From positions 1-6,517 of the forward strand of contig CATLDS010000027.1 of NCBI GenBank assembly GCA_949902685.1: a stretch of DNA of 6,517 nt, in the 5' to 3' direction. This document shows positions 1 to 5,702 of this stretch, piece by piece; position 1 is the first letter of the stretch, and each line of letters opens with the position of its first letter. A program made the position numbers and the translations under genes. This stretch comes from an uncultured Christensenellaceae bacterium (GTDB lineage: Bacteria > Bacillota > Clostridia > Christensenellales > UBA1242). Under the pieces are notes generated by a model, which searched no databases, was not told the origin of the DNA, and worked only from the letters and a program-made list of their open reading frames with translations.

Positions 1-64
1 TAAGTATCTTGCCTGCTTTACGCATCTTGTCTATCTGTTCTTGATTTTTAATAGTTACGTTCAT
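1..64 (-). CDS. map: Methionine aminopeptidase, N-terminal fragment (cut by window edge)
   Basis: Only the first 21 codons are present; the rest lies beyond the left edge. The visible protein begins MNVTIKNQEQIDKMRKAGKIL, in which the pattern IK-x-x-EQI-x-KMRKAGKIL is typical of the N-terminus of type I methionine aminopeptidase. This is a cytoplasmic metalloenzyme that removes initiator methionine from nascent proteins. None of the metal-binding residues is in view. The start ATG (64-62) overlaps the adk stop TGA (63-61) as ATGA, a classic coupling arrangement. An AAGGT ribosome binding site lies inside the adk tail, 6 bases upstream. The position directly after adk matches the secY-adk-map order common in Bacillota. 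The identification rests on the N-terminal motif plus synteny. Confidence 0.9.
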   Translation of the reverse strand, partial: MNVTIKNQEQIDKMRKAGKIL

Positions 65-675
65 TTGATTACCTTCAAAAAGTCTGTTAATACATCTGTG
101 ATAGAACGATTAGCGTCTATCTCATGTAAAATCCCTCTTTCTCTATACATCTCTACGAGCGGAAGGGTTTCTTTTTCATACACCGCAAAACGAGTATTCA
201 CACCCTCGATAGTATCATCACTTCGAGTTGCAAGATGTCCACCACAATTAGGACAAACATTCGAATTATATCTTCTCTTCGACGTAATATATCCACAACT
301 ATCACATGTAAGTCTATTGATAATTCTATCTATAGCCACATTTTTTGATAAGTTTAGATATATAACTTTGTCAATTGTACATATCTTATCCAAAGCTAGC
401 AATTGTTCTTTCGTCCTAGGGAAACCATCAAATATAATAGTGTCTCTAGTGACAGAGCGTAACTTCTTATCTATTACGCTAATAACAGTATCTAACTCAA
501 CTAAAATACCATTAGTCTGTAACTCATAAATGTGTTTACCCAATTTAGAACCTGTCGCCACCTCATTGCGAAGCAGTTGACCAGTAGATATAAGTGTAAA
601 ATCCATGATACGATTTAACTCAATTACTAGTGAACCTTTACCCGAACCTTGTATACCTAAAAGAACGATATTCAT
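61..675 (-). CDS. adk: Adenylate kinase, zinc-type with shortened LID
   Basis: This 204-residue cytoplasmic enzyme catalyses ATP + AMP to 2 ADP. The P-loop GIQGSGKG is at 7-14 with Lys13. AMP-site residues are in STGQLLR (30-36, Arg36), and DGFPRT is at 83-88 with Arg87. The LID (about 121-151) carries CDSC (124-127) and CPNC (141-144), a predicted structural zinc site as in Gram-positive enzymes. Arg121, Arg151 and Arg162 appear to match E. coli Arg123, Arg156 and Arg167. Three points are odd. The P-loop has Gln where the family has Pro (GxPGxGKGT) and Ser in place of the final Thr. STGD is STGQ. Only 13 residues separate the two Cys pairs, against about 16 usually. All key basic residues remain, so it is probably active. 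It starts 7 bases after secY with a weak AGGGG ribosome binding site and ends in TGA overlapping map. Confidence 0.96.
   Translation of the reverse strand: MNIVLLGIQGSGKGSLVIELNRIMDFTLISTGQLLRNEVATGSKLGKHIYELQTNGILVELDTVISVIDKKLRSVTRDTIIFDGFPRTKEQLLALDKICTIDKVIYLNLSKNVAIDRIINRLTCDSCGYITSKRRYNSNVCPNCGGHLATRSDDTIEGVNTRFAVYEKETLPLVEMYRERGILHEIDANRSITDVLTDFLKVIK
71..75 (-). promoter_or_regulatory. Ribosome binding site of map, inside adk
   Basis: AAGGT is followed by a 6-base spacer and the map ATG at 64. The site lies within the last codons of adk, so ribosomes finishing adk arrive on it. Together with the ATGA stop/start overlap this suggests coupled translation. Confidence 0.6.
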
Positions 676-679
676 TGAA

Positions 680-684
680 CCCCT
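680..684 (-). promoter_or_regulatory. Weak ribosome binding site of adk
   Basis: AGGGG overlaps the end of the secY stop codon (TAG, 685-683) and sits 4 bases before the adk ATG (675). It can pair with the anti-SD only through a G-U pair, so it is weaker than the AGGAG/AGGAGG sites used elsewhere in the window. That may lower adk output relative to the ribosomal genes (inference). Confidence 0.45.
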
Positions 685-1993
685 ACTTTAAAAATCCTCG
701 ATAATTTCTCATCATCATCTGTGCTTCTAATTGCTTATCAAATTCAAGTGCTACTGATACTATAATCAACATACCTGTCGCACTGAAAGCAGCCTGAATA
801 CCTTGACCTAATATTGCTGTAAATATTAAAGTAGGTATCAATGCCATAAACGATAAGAATATAGCACCGAATAGTGTAATTCTCTTATTAATGCTACCCA
901 AGTAGTCTGCTGTAGGCTTACCTGGACGAATGCCCGGAATAAATCCTCCATTCTGCTGTATTTGACGACTAATCTCAGTAGTATCAAACTGCACCATTGT
1001 CCAGAAATATGAAAATGCTAAGATTAGTAGTGCCAATACTATAGAATATATCCATGTACCAGTACCTAACCATGTGTTCCACCAATTGATAAATCCATTA
1101 CTTGCACTTGGTGCAAATATACTGATTATTAACTGTGGGAAACTAAGGAGTGTAGTAGCGAAAATGATAGGCATAACTCCATTAGCATTAACTCTAATAG
1201 GAATGTAAGTAGATTGTCCACCATACATCTTTCTACCTTTCATCTGTTTAGCATATTGAACGCCAACTTTTCTCTCACCGCCGTCAACAAATACAACAAG
1301 TGCGAAAATAGCAATCAATGTAACTACAAATAGTACTAGTTTCCATATTGCTCTCTGTGTAGTCTCTCCACCTACGAATAGGTCTTGGAAATTACCAACA
1401 ACAGTAGTACCAGCAGTAGATAAAATACCCACGAAGATCAATAATGACATACCGTTGCCAATACCAATCTCAGATATTTTCTCTCCTAACCAAACTGTGA
1501 ACATAGCTCCAGCTGTCAACATTAGAACGATAAATGTATAACATAACCATTCTTGACCACCGAATATATTTAAGTTCACTGAATCTTGGATACCAAATCC
1601 AACAGCAATACCTACTGACTGAGCAATAGCGATAATTAAAGCAGCAACTTTGGTATATTGGCTAATTTTTTTTCTACCGTCTGCGCCACCCTCTTTAGCA
1701 AGTCTTTGCCAACTAGGAATGACCATAGACAATAGTTGAATTATAATCGAAGAAGTAATATATGGAGATACACCTAGTGCTAGGAATGAGCCTTGTGATA
1801 ATGCACCACCACTCACTGCGCTAAGCAAACTTAGGAATGTATTTCCTTCTACACTACTTTGTAACGCCCCGCTCTTGATACCTGGAACAGGAATCCAACA
1901 GCCAAGACGATAAATAAAGAGTAGAACTAAAGTAAGTAATATTTTATTTCTAACCTCTTTTATTTTAAATGCGTCAGCTAATGTCTTAAACAT
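683..1993 (-). CDS. secY: Preprotein translocase channel subunit SecY
   Basis: This 436-residue integral membrane protein is the central pore of the SecYEG translocon, which exports unfolded proteins or inserts them into the cytoplasmic membrane. About ten hydrophobic segments are visible, near residues 18-36, 73-92, 115-135, 152-170, 180-200, 218-237, 268-292, 313-333, 372-394 and 398-416. The plug region lies near 57-75. The cytosolic C5 loop holds GIRPGKPT (354-361), whose Arg356 matches the conserved Arg357 of E. coli SecY, important for SecA-driven transport. The C-terminal tail MMMRNYRGFLK matches the conserved SecY tail. Length is normal for Bacillota. The ATG overlaps the rplO stop by one base (TAATG), and its strong SD lies inside rplO, so translation is probably coupled. 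An A8 run occurs at codons 107-110. Confidence 0.98.
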   Translation of the reverse strand: MFKTLADAFKIKEVRNKILLTLVLLFIYRLGCWIPVPGIKSGALQSSVEGNTFLSLLSAVSGGALSQGSFLALGVSPYITSSIIIQLLSMVIPSWQRLAKEGGADGRKKISQYTKVAALIIAIAQSVGIAVGFGIQDSVNLNIFGGQEWLCYTFIVLMLTAGAMFTVWLGEKISEIGIGNGMSLLIFVGILSTAGTTVVGNFQDLFVGGETTQRAIWKLVLFVVTLIAIFALVVFVDGGERKVGVQYAKQMKGRKMYGGQSTYIPIRVNANGVMPIIFATTLLSFPQLIISIFAPSASNGFINWWNTWLGTGTWIYSIVLALLILAFSYFWTMVQFDTTEISRQIQQNGGFIPGIRPGKPTADYLGSINKRITLFGAIFLSFMALIPTLIFTAILGQGIQAAFSATGMLIIVSVALEFDKQLEAQMMMRNYRGFLK

Positions 1994-2439
1994 TATACCT
2001 CCTCTACACTGCCACCTTGCGCTGTAATCTTTTCTTTTGCTGATTCTGTAAATTTATTAGCGACTACTTTTAGAGCAACTTTAAGTTCGCCGTTACCTAA
2101 AATCTTAACACCATCTTTCTCAACTTTAGAAAGGATACCTGCTTCAAGCAATTTAACAGCATCAACTTCGGTATTTGCCTCAAAGACATTGAGTGAAGCA
2201 ACGTTTACAATAGAGTAAACTTTCTTGAATTTAGCATTGCTAAATCCTTTAGAAGGTAAACGTCTGTAAAGAGGGTTCTGTCCACCTTCAAATCCCGGAC
2301 GAACTCCACCGCCTGAACGAGCGTTCTGTCCTTTGTGACCTTTACCAGAGGTTTTACCGATACCGCTACCGATACCACGACCAAGTCTTTTCTTACTTGA
2401 TCTAGCACCTTCAGCATTTCTTAAATCGTGTATATACAT
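1993..2439 (-). CDS. rplO: 50S ribosomal protein L15 (uL15)
   Basis: This 148-residue protein joins the large subunit late in assembly and contacts 23S rRNA. The basic, glycine-rich N-terminal arm is unmistakable: [20 protein letters not shown] (18-37), then [21 protein letters not shown] compact C-terminal domain (about 70-148) follows. Length is normal for the family. The start MYIHDLR aligns with the usual MKLHDLK beginning. An AAAGGAG site with spacer AGATT precedes the ATG and is almost identical to the one before rpsE. The gene starts 10 bases after rpmD and overlaps secY by one base; its final codons double as the secY ribosome binding site. Confidence 0.98.
   Translation of the reverse strand: MYIHDLRNAEGARSSKKRLGRGIGSGIGKTSGKGHKGQNARSGGGVRPGFEGGQNPLYRRLPSKGFSNAKFKKVYSIVNVASLNVFEANTEVDAVKLLEAGILSKVEKDGVKILGNGELKVALKVVANKFTESAKEKITAQGGSVEEV
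1998..2003 (-). promoter_or_regulatory. Strong ribosome binding site of secY, inside rplO
   Basis: AGGAGG, within a longer GAGGAGGT match, lies 4 bases before the secY ATG (1993). It is also the coding sequence for the last residues (Glu-Glu-Val) of L15. With the TAATG stop/start overlap this supports re-initiation by ribosomes leaving rplO. Confidence 0.75.
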
Positions 2440-2449
2440 AATCTCTCCT

Positions 2450-2647
2450 TTACGCCTCTTCTTCCACTTTCAATAAGTGTTTTACTTTGAAGATGCTTCC
2501 TCTTATACAATCGTTATCAGGAAGGATACGAGTCTGTCCTAATTTCTTAAAGCCAAGAGCTTCTATAACTTTGCCCTGACGCTTGTCGAAACCAGTAGCA
2601 CTCTTAACATAAGTAACTTTGATTGTTTTCACTTGTTTCTTAGCCAT
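2450..2647 (-). CDS. rpmD: 50S ribosomal protein L30 (uL30)
   Basis: This 65-residue large-subunit protein has the short bacterial L30 fold. Recognisable blocks are [14 protein letters not shown] (7-20), the helix [17 protein letters not shown] (23-39) and the end [16 protein letters not shown]. Its place between rpsE and rplO is the standard spc order. AGGAGG, overlapping the rpsE stop TAG, lies 4 bases before the ATG. L30 is dispensable or missing in some bacteria, so its presence mildly argues against the most reduced lineages. Nothing unusual is seen in the protein. Confidence 0.96.
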   Translation of the reverse strand: MAKKQVKTIKVTYVKSATGFDKRQGKVIEALGFKKLGQTRILPDNDCIRGSIFKVKHLLKVEEEA

Positions 2648-2655
2648 AAATCCTC

Positions 2656-3177
2656 CTAAATTTCTTCAACAGACTTACCACGAAGCATAGCCACTTGCTC
2701 TTTAGTTCTCAAAGATTTGAGACCATTAAGAGTTGCTCTTACTACATTGATTTTGTCAGTTGAACCATAAATTTTTGCAGTAATATCAGTATAACCTGCA
2801 ACATCGAATACTGTACGAGCAGCACCACCAGCAATCAAACCACTACCAATCTTAGAAGGAAGCATTTTTACGCTAGTTTTTGCAAATTTACCGATAATTT
2901 CGTGCGGAATAGTACCATTAATAACTGGAACTGTAATTAAAGACTTCTTAGCAGCCTTAGTTGCTTTCTCGATAGCAGCTGGAACTTCGCTTGCTTTCGC
3001 AACTCCCATACCAACTCTACCTTTTTTGTCTCCTACTACTACAAGAGCAGAGAAACGCATTGTACGTCCACCCTTGACAACTTTAGTGACACGGCGGATG
3101 TCGAGCATTTTTTTCTCGAACTCATCTTTTTCTTCAACTCTTGGCTTTCTAAATTCACGTTTTTGTTGTTGTGCCAT
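2656..3177 (-). CDS. rpsE: 30S ribosomal protein S5 (uS5)
   Basis: This 173-residue small-subunit protein sits near the decoding region, where it affects accuracy and mRNA entry. The N-terminal double-stranded-RNA-binding-like domain contains VVKGGRTMRFSALVVVGD (33-50), the loop linked to spectinomycin action in other bacteria, followed by GRVGMGVAKASEVPAAI (53-69). The C-terminal domain contains LIAGGAARTV (114-123) and INVVRATLNGL (143-153), and the end RGKSVEEI is typical. The unusual part is residues 106-113, LPSKIGSG, where most bacteria have a PASEGTG-like or PAKEGTG-like sequence; the conserved Glu is Ile here. GST-DK-IN also replaces the common GST-NP-IN. The SD AAGGAG overlaps the rplR stop TAA, 9 bases separating the genes. 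Confidence 0.98.
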   Translation of the reverse strand: MAQQQKREFRKPRVEEKDEFEKKMLDIRRVTKVVKGGRTMRFSALVVVGDKKGRVGMGVAKASEVPAAIEKATKAAKKSLITVPVINGTIPHEIIGKFAKTSVKMLPSKIGSGLIAGGAARTVFDVAGYTDITAKIYGSTDKINVVRATLNGLKSLRTKEQVAMLRGKSVEEI

Positions 3178-3186
3178 AATCTCTCC

Positions 3187-3555
3187 TTAAAATACTAAGC
3201 CTGCGGCTCTAGCGCCGTCTGCTAGTTCTTTTACACGTCCAGTATATAGATAACCACCTCTATCAAATACGACTTCAGTGATTTTCTTCTTTTTAGCAAG
3301 TTTAGCGATTTGCTCGCCAACATATTTTGCCTGTTCTTTATTAGTCATATCTTTAATAGCCTTCTTAATCTCTGGCTGAGTAGTATTACAAGCAACAAGT
3401 GTAACTTGTTTCTCATCATCAACAATCTGTGCATAGATGTTGCTTAAACTTCTATAAACACATAATCTAGGACGAGCAGTTGTACCGGCTAAGTGATGAC
3501 GTAATCTAACATGACGTTTAACTCGCTCGTTATTCTTATTTATCTTCTTAATCAT
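3187..3555 (-). CDS. rplR: 50S ribosomal protein L18 (uL18)
   Basis: This 122-residue protein binds 5S rRNA and, with L5, forms the central protuberance of the large subunit. The N-terminus is basic (residues 1-30, rich in Lys, Arg and His), suited to RNA contact. ARPRLCVYRSLSNIYAQIVDD (27-47) and the C-terminal VVFDRGGYLYTGRVKELADGAR (95-116) are family hallmarks. Length is normal. It starts 11 bases after rplF behind TAGGAGG, in which the rplF stop TAG is the first part of the SD. No anomalies were noticed. Confidence 0.98.
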   Translation of the reverse strand: MIKKINKNNERVKRHVRLRHHLAGTTARPRLCVYRSLSNIYAQIVDDEKQVTLVACNTTQPEIKKAIKDMTNKEQAKYVGEQIAKLAKKKKITEVVFDRGGYLYTGRVKELADGARAAGLVF

Positions 3556-3566
3556 AACTTAACCTC

Positions 3567-4112
3567 CTACTTCTTCTTACCAGCCGACTTACCAGGTTTC
3601 AAGATAACGGTCTCGTTAGCATAACGGATACCATAACCATGATAAGGCTCGATTGGACGCAATGCCTTGATTTTCGCAGCGATTGCACCGACTAATTGTT
3701 TGTCTGCACCACTAACGATGATAGTGTTGTTATCTGGAGCCTCAAGTGTAATACCTGGTACTTCACTAAACTCTACAGGGTGAGATAAACCTAAGTTCAT
3801 CACTAATTTATTGCCCTGCTTAGAAAGTTTGTAACCTACACCTTTGACTGCAAGTGCTTTTTTGAAGCCTTCTTTAACACCTGTCACCATGTTGTGAATT
3901 AATTGTCTATATAGACCTTGTTTAGCATTAGAGTCTGTAGTCTCATCAAGACGAACAACATATATTTCGTTGTCCTTAACCTCAACACTGACATTCTTTG
4001 AGAAGTCTTGAATTAAAGTGTCTTTAGCACCTTTAACTGTAACAACGTTATCTTTAACTTCTACGCTAACTCCTGCTGGGATTGAGATAGGTAATTTTCC
4101 AATTCTTGACAT
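3567..4112 (-). CDS. rplF: 50S ribosomal protein L6 (uL6), unusual C-terminal signature
   Basis: This 181-residue large-subunit protein packs near the sarcin-ricin loop and the translation-factor site. It has the usual two repeated domains. MSRIGKLPISIP opens the protein, and AVKGVGYKLSKQGNKLVMNLGLSHPV (88-113) marks the middle. The frame is open upstream to an ATG at 4130, but GAGGTG lies just before the ATG at 4112, and MSRIGKLPI is the universal N-terminus, so 4112 is the start. The C-terminal signature is odd: family members usually read EPYKGKGIRY, whereas here residues 155-164 are EPYHGYGIRY, losing both lysines, and the following RRKAGK-type segment is ILKPGK. Frame and flanks are intact. 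The tail is Lys-rich (SAGKKK). It lies 11 bases after rpsH. Confidence 0.97.
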   Translation of the reverse strand: MSRIGKLPISIPAGVSVEVKDNVVTVKGAKDTLIQDFSKNVSVEVKDNEIYVVRLDETTDSNAKQGLYRQLIHNMVTGVKEGFKKALAVKGVGYKLSKQGNKLVMNLGLSHPVEFSEVPGITLEAPDNNTIIVSGADKQLVGAIAAKIKALRPIEPYHGYGIRYANETVILKPGKSAGKKK

Positions 4113-4116
4113 ATTA

Positions 4117-4122
4117 CACCTC
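4117..4122 (-). promoter_or_regulatory. Ribosome binding site that fixes the rplF start
   Basis: GAGGTG, 4 bases upstream of the ATG at 4112, pairs fully with the anti-SD core. It follows directly after the rpsH stop TAG (4126-4124). It lies downstream of the alternative in-frame ATG at 4130, which it therefore cannot serve. This supports the shorter L6 start. Confidence 0.75.
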
Positions 4123-4123
4123 T

Positions 4124-4522
4124 CTACCATACATAGGCGAGTACTTCCCCGCCCATATTTAATTTTCTAGCAGTTTTATCAGTTACGATACCCTTACTAG
4201 TAGAAACGATAGCAATACCTAGACCGTTAAGAACTTTTGGTAATTCTTGAGCGTTAGCATAAATTCTTAAACCTGGCTTGCTGATTCTTTTAAGTCCTTG
4301 AATAACTTTTTCGCCATTAGGACCATATTTTAGTGTGATTTCTACCATCTTAATACCATCAACTACTACTGACTTATAGTCAACGATGAAACCCTCATTT
4401 TTAAGGATATCAGCGATAGCAAGTTTGGTCTTAGACTCTGGAACAAGCACACTATCATGCTTATTAGAATTCGCGTTACGAATACGAGTAAGCATATCTG
4501 CGATTGGGTCTGTAGTTAACAT
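4124..4522 (-). CDS. rpsH: 30S ribosomal protein S8 (uS8)
   Basis: This 132-residue protein binds the central domain of 16S rRNA early in assembly. In E. coli it also represses its own operon by binding mRNA at the rplE start. The protein opens [18 protein letters not shown], and the C-terminal signature [18 protein letters not shown] (103-120) with GGEVLAYVW at the end is diagnostic. Length is standard. It starts 12 bases after rpsN behind AAGGAG and stops with TAG directly ahead of the rplF SD. Whether it regulates this operon is unknown; see the finding on a possible fold over the rplE start. Confidence 0.98.
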   Translation of the reverse strand: MLTTDPIADMLTRIRNANSNKHDSVLVPESKTKLAIADILKNEGFIVDYKSVVVDGIKMVEITLKYGPNGEKVIQGLKRISKPGLRIYANAQELPKVLNGLGIAIVSTSKGIVTDKTARKLNMGGEVLAYVW

Positions 4523-4534
4523 AATCTTCTCCTT

Positions 4535-4720
4535 TTACCAACTTGATTTCTTAACACCAGGGATTTCACCTTTGTGTGCTAAATTTCTAAAACATACTCT
4601 GCAAATTCCATACTTTCTAAGTACGGCATGAGGACGTCCACAAATAGTACATCTCGTATATTCACGAGTTGTGAATTTCTGTGGTTTTTGCTGTTTATTT
4701 ACCATTGCTTTTCTTGCCAT
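4535..4720 (-). CDS. rpsN: 30S ribosomal protein S14, short zinc-binding type
   Basis: This 61-residue form of uS14 belongs to the head of the small subunit. Four cysteines (24, 27, 40, 43) in CTICG and CRVCF make a zinc ribbon. This marks the zinc-containing type (often called type Z), as opposed to the longer cysteine-free S14 of about 100 residues. The end [12 protein letters not shown] is nearly invariant. Its position between rplE and rpsH is the usual place for the primary S14 gene. Many Bacillota keep a second, zinc-independent copy elsewhere under zinc control; none is visible here. The SD begins at the rplE stop (TAGGAG), and the gene starts 9 bases after rplE. Confidence 0.97.
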   Translation of the reverse strand: MARKAMVNKQQKPQKFTTREYTRCTICGRPHAVLRKYGICRVCFRNLAHKGEIPGVKKSSW

Positions 4721-4729
4721 AATTCACTC

Positions 4730-5287
4730 CTATTTAACCTTTTTAAATGGAACGCCCATTAATTTTAACAATTCAAGTGCTTCTGCATCTGTATTAGCAG
4801 TAGTAACGAACATAATATCAAATCCACGGATAGCATCTATTTTGTCATAAACGATTTCTGGGAATATAATTTGTTCTTTAACACCGAAACTGTAGTTTCC
4901 GCGACCATCAAATGATGTAGTGCTCAAACCTTGGAAGTCACGCACACGTGGAAGAGCAACTGAGATTAATCTATCGAAGAACTCGTACATCTTCTCACCA
5001 CGAAGGGTAACTTTCGCGCCAATTTTTTGACCTTGACGAAGTTTGAAATTTGCAACTGATTTTTTAGCATGAGTAACAACCGCACGCTGACCAGCAATTG
5101 TAGATAACTCCTCAACTGCAGTATTGAAACTCTTTGCATTATCTTTTTCTTTACCAAGACGAAGACTTAAAACAATCTTTTCAAATTTAGGAATTTCCAT
5201 TACATTTTTGTAACCAAATTTCTCTTGAAGAGCCTTTTTAACGACTTCGTTATAGTGTGCATGACGCCTATTTATAACTTTTTCCAT
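4730..5287 (-). CDS. rplE: 50S ribosomal protein L5 (uL5), divergent N-terminal motif
   Basis: This 185-residue protein binds 5S rRNA in the central protuberance and touches the P-site tRNA. Core signatures are [19 protein letters not shown] (61-79), [20 protein letters not shown] (89-108), [12 protein letters not shown] (111-122), [21 protein letters not shown] (125-145) and [11 protein letters not shown] (154-164). The N-terminal strand is unusual: [11 protein letters not shown] (37-47) replaces the family's near-invariant KIVxNMGVGEA pattern. Both sides align well and the frame is open, so this is substitution rather than a frameshift. AAGGAG, 8 bases upstream, supports the ATG at 5287. 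A nearby ATG at 5294 is out of frame. The gene follows rplX by 13 bases, the longest gap here, and its start could be folded. Confidence 0.97.
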   Translation of the reverse strand: MEKVINRRHAHYNEVVKKALQEKFGYKNVMEIPKFEKIVLSLRLGKEKDNAKSFNTAVEELSTIAGQRAVVTHAKKSVANFKLRQGQKIGAKVTLRGEKMYEFFDRLISVALPRVRDFQGLSTTSFDGRGNYSFGVKEQIIFPEIVYDKIDAIRGFDIMFVTTANTDAEALELLKLMGVPFKKVK

Positions 5288-5300
5288 CTGTCATACTCCT

Positions 5301-5696
5301 TTATGCTTCTGTACTGCTCTTAGCAGTCTTCTTAGTTGTAGTTTTGGTACTCTTAGTAGTCTTTGCTGTCTTTGCTTTAGCTTGATCTAAACTAGCACCG
5401 CACTTCTTACAAACGCGTACTTTCTTAGTATCAACAACAGAATGTCCTACTCTAGTAGCCTTCTTACAAGTTGGGCAAACAACCTGAACATTAGACACAT
5501 CGATAGGTCCTTCAGCCTGTATACGTCCACCTTTGTCATCCTTGCTTCTAGGCTTCTTATGATGAGTTTGAATATTAACATTAGCGACTACTACTCTACC
5601 GTCTTCTCTATTAATTTCAAGAATTTCACCAGTTTTGCCTGCATCTTTACCAGTAATAACTTTCACGTTATCACCTTTTTTAACGCTTAACTTCAT
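5301..5696 (-). CDS. rplX: 50S ribosomal protein L24 (uL24) with zinc ribbon and Lys/Thr-rich tail
   Basis: This 131-residue protein is an early assembly initiator that binds 23S rRNA near the peptide exit. The KOW-type segment is KKGDNVKVITGKDAGKTGEI (6-25). VANVNIQTHHKKPR (37-50) and GPIDVSNVQVVCP (63-75) are typical. Four cysteines (74, 77, 96, 99) in CPTC and CKKC form a predicted zinc ribbon; B. subtilis L24 lacks these cysteines, but many other bacteria have them. Residues 106-131 form a low-complexity Lys/Thr/Ala/Ser tail beyond the normal end, built from irregular KT/TK units. The frame is open to an ATG at 5702, but AGGAGG touches that codon with no spacer and sits 6 bases from the ATG at 5696, so MKLSVKKGD is chosen. 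The gene starts 10 bases after rplN. Confidence 0.96.
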   Translation of the reverse strand: MKLSVKKGDNVKVITGKDAGKTGEILEINREDGRVVVANVNIQTHHKKPRSKDDKGGRIQAEGPIDVSNVQVVCPTCKKATRVGHSVVDTKKVRVCKKCGASLDQAKAKTAKTTKSTKTTTKKTAKSSTEA

Positions 5697-5702
5697 ATTC
5701 AT

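Noticed and set aside
41..529. A 162-codon open frame on the plus strand opposite adk
   Set aside because: It lies wholly antisense to a clear adenylate kinase gene. It has no ribosome binding site that I can see and its translation shows no recognisable domain.
673..684. Possible terminator or separate promoter between secY and adk
   Set aside because: The gap is 7 bases with no hairpin and no -10/-35 pair that I can see, so adk appears to be read with secY.
1992..1997. TATAAT-like -10 box at the rplO/secY junction, suggesting a secY promoter
   Set aside because: It arises from the overlapping stop and start (TATAATG), and no TTGACA-like -35 element lies at the right distance.
2205..2417. 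Minus-strand open frames in alternate frames inside rplO and rplE (also 4966-5157)
   Set aside because: They are embedded in strongly conserved genes with no start signal or family resemblance.
4113..4130. Longer L6 start at the ATG at 4130, adding six residues
   Set aside because: The ATG overlaps the end of rpsH, the SD lies downstream of it, and the universal L6 N-terminus MSRIGKLPI begins at 4112.
4386..4631. Plus-strand open frame spanning the rpsH-rpsN junction, and similar ones around 5442-5690, 5737-6094 and 6177-6447
   Set aside because: All are antisense to confirmed ribosomal-protein genes and have no independent evidence. They are shadows of an AT-rich coding strand.
5150..5179. 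Frameshift or sequencing error as the cause of the odd L5 motif
   Set aside because: Conserved L5 sequence continues in the same frame on both sides without a gap or insertion, so substitution is the simpler reading.
5697..5702. Longer L24 start at the ATG at 5702, adding two residues
   Set aside because: AGGAGG abuts this ATG with no spacer, while the ATG at 5696 has the normal 6-base spacing.
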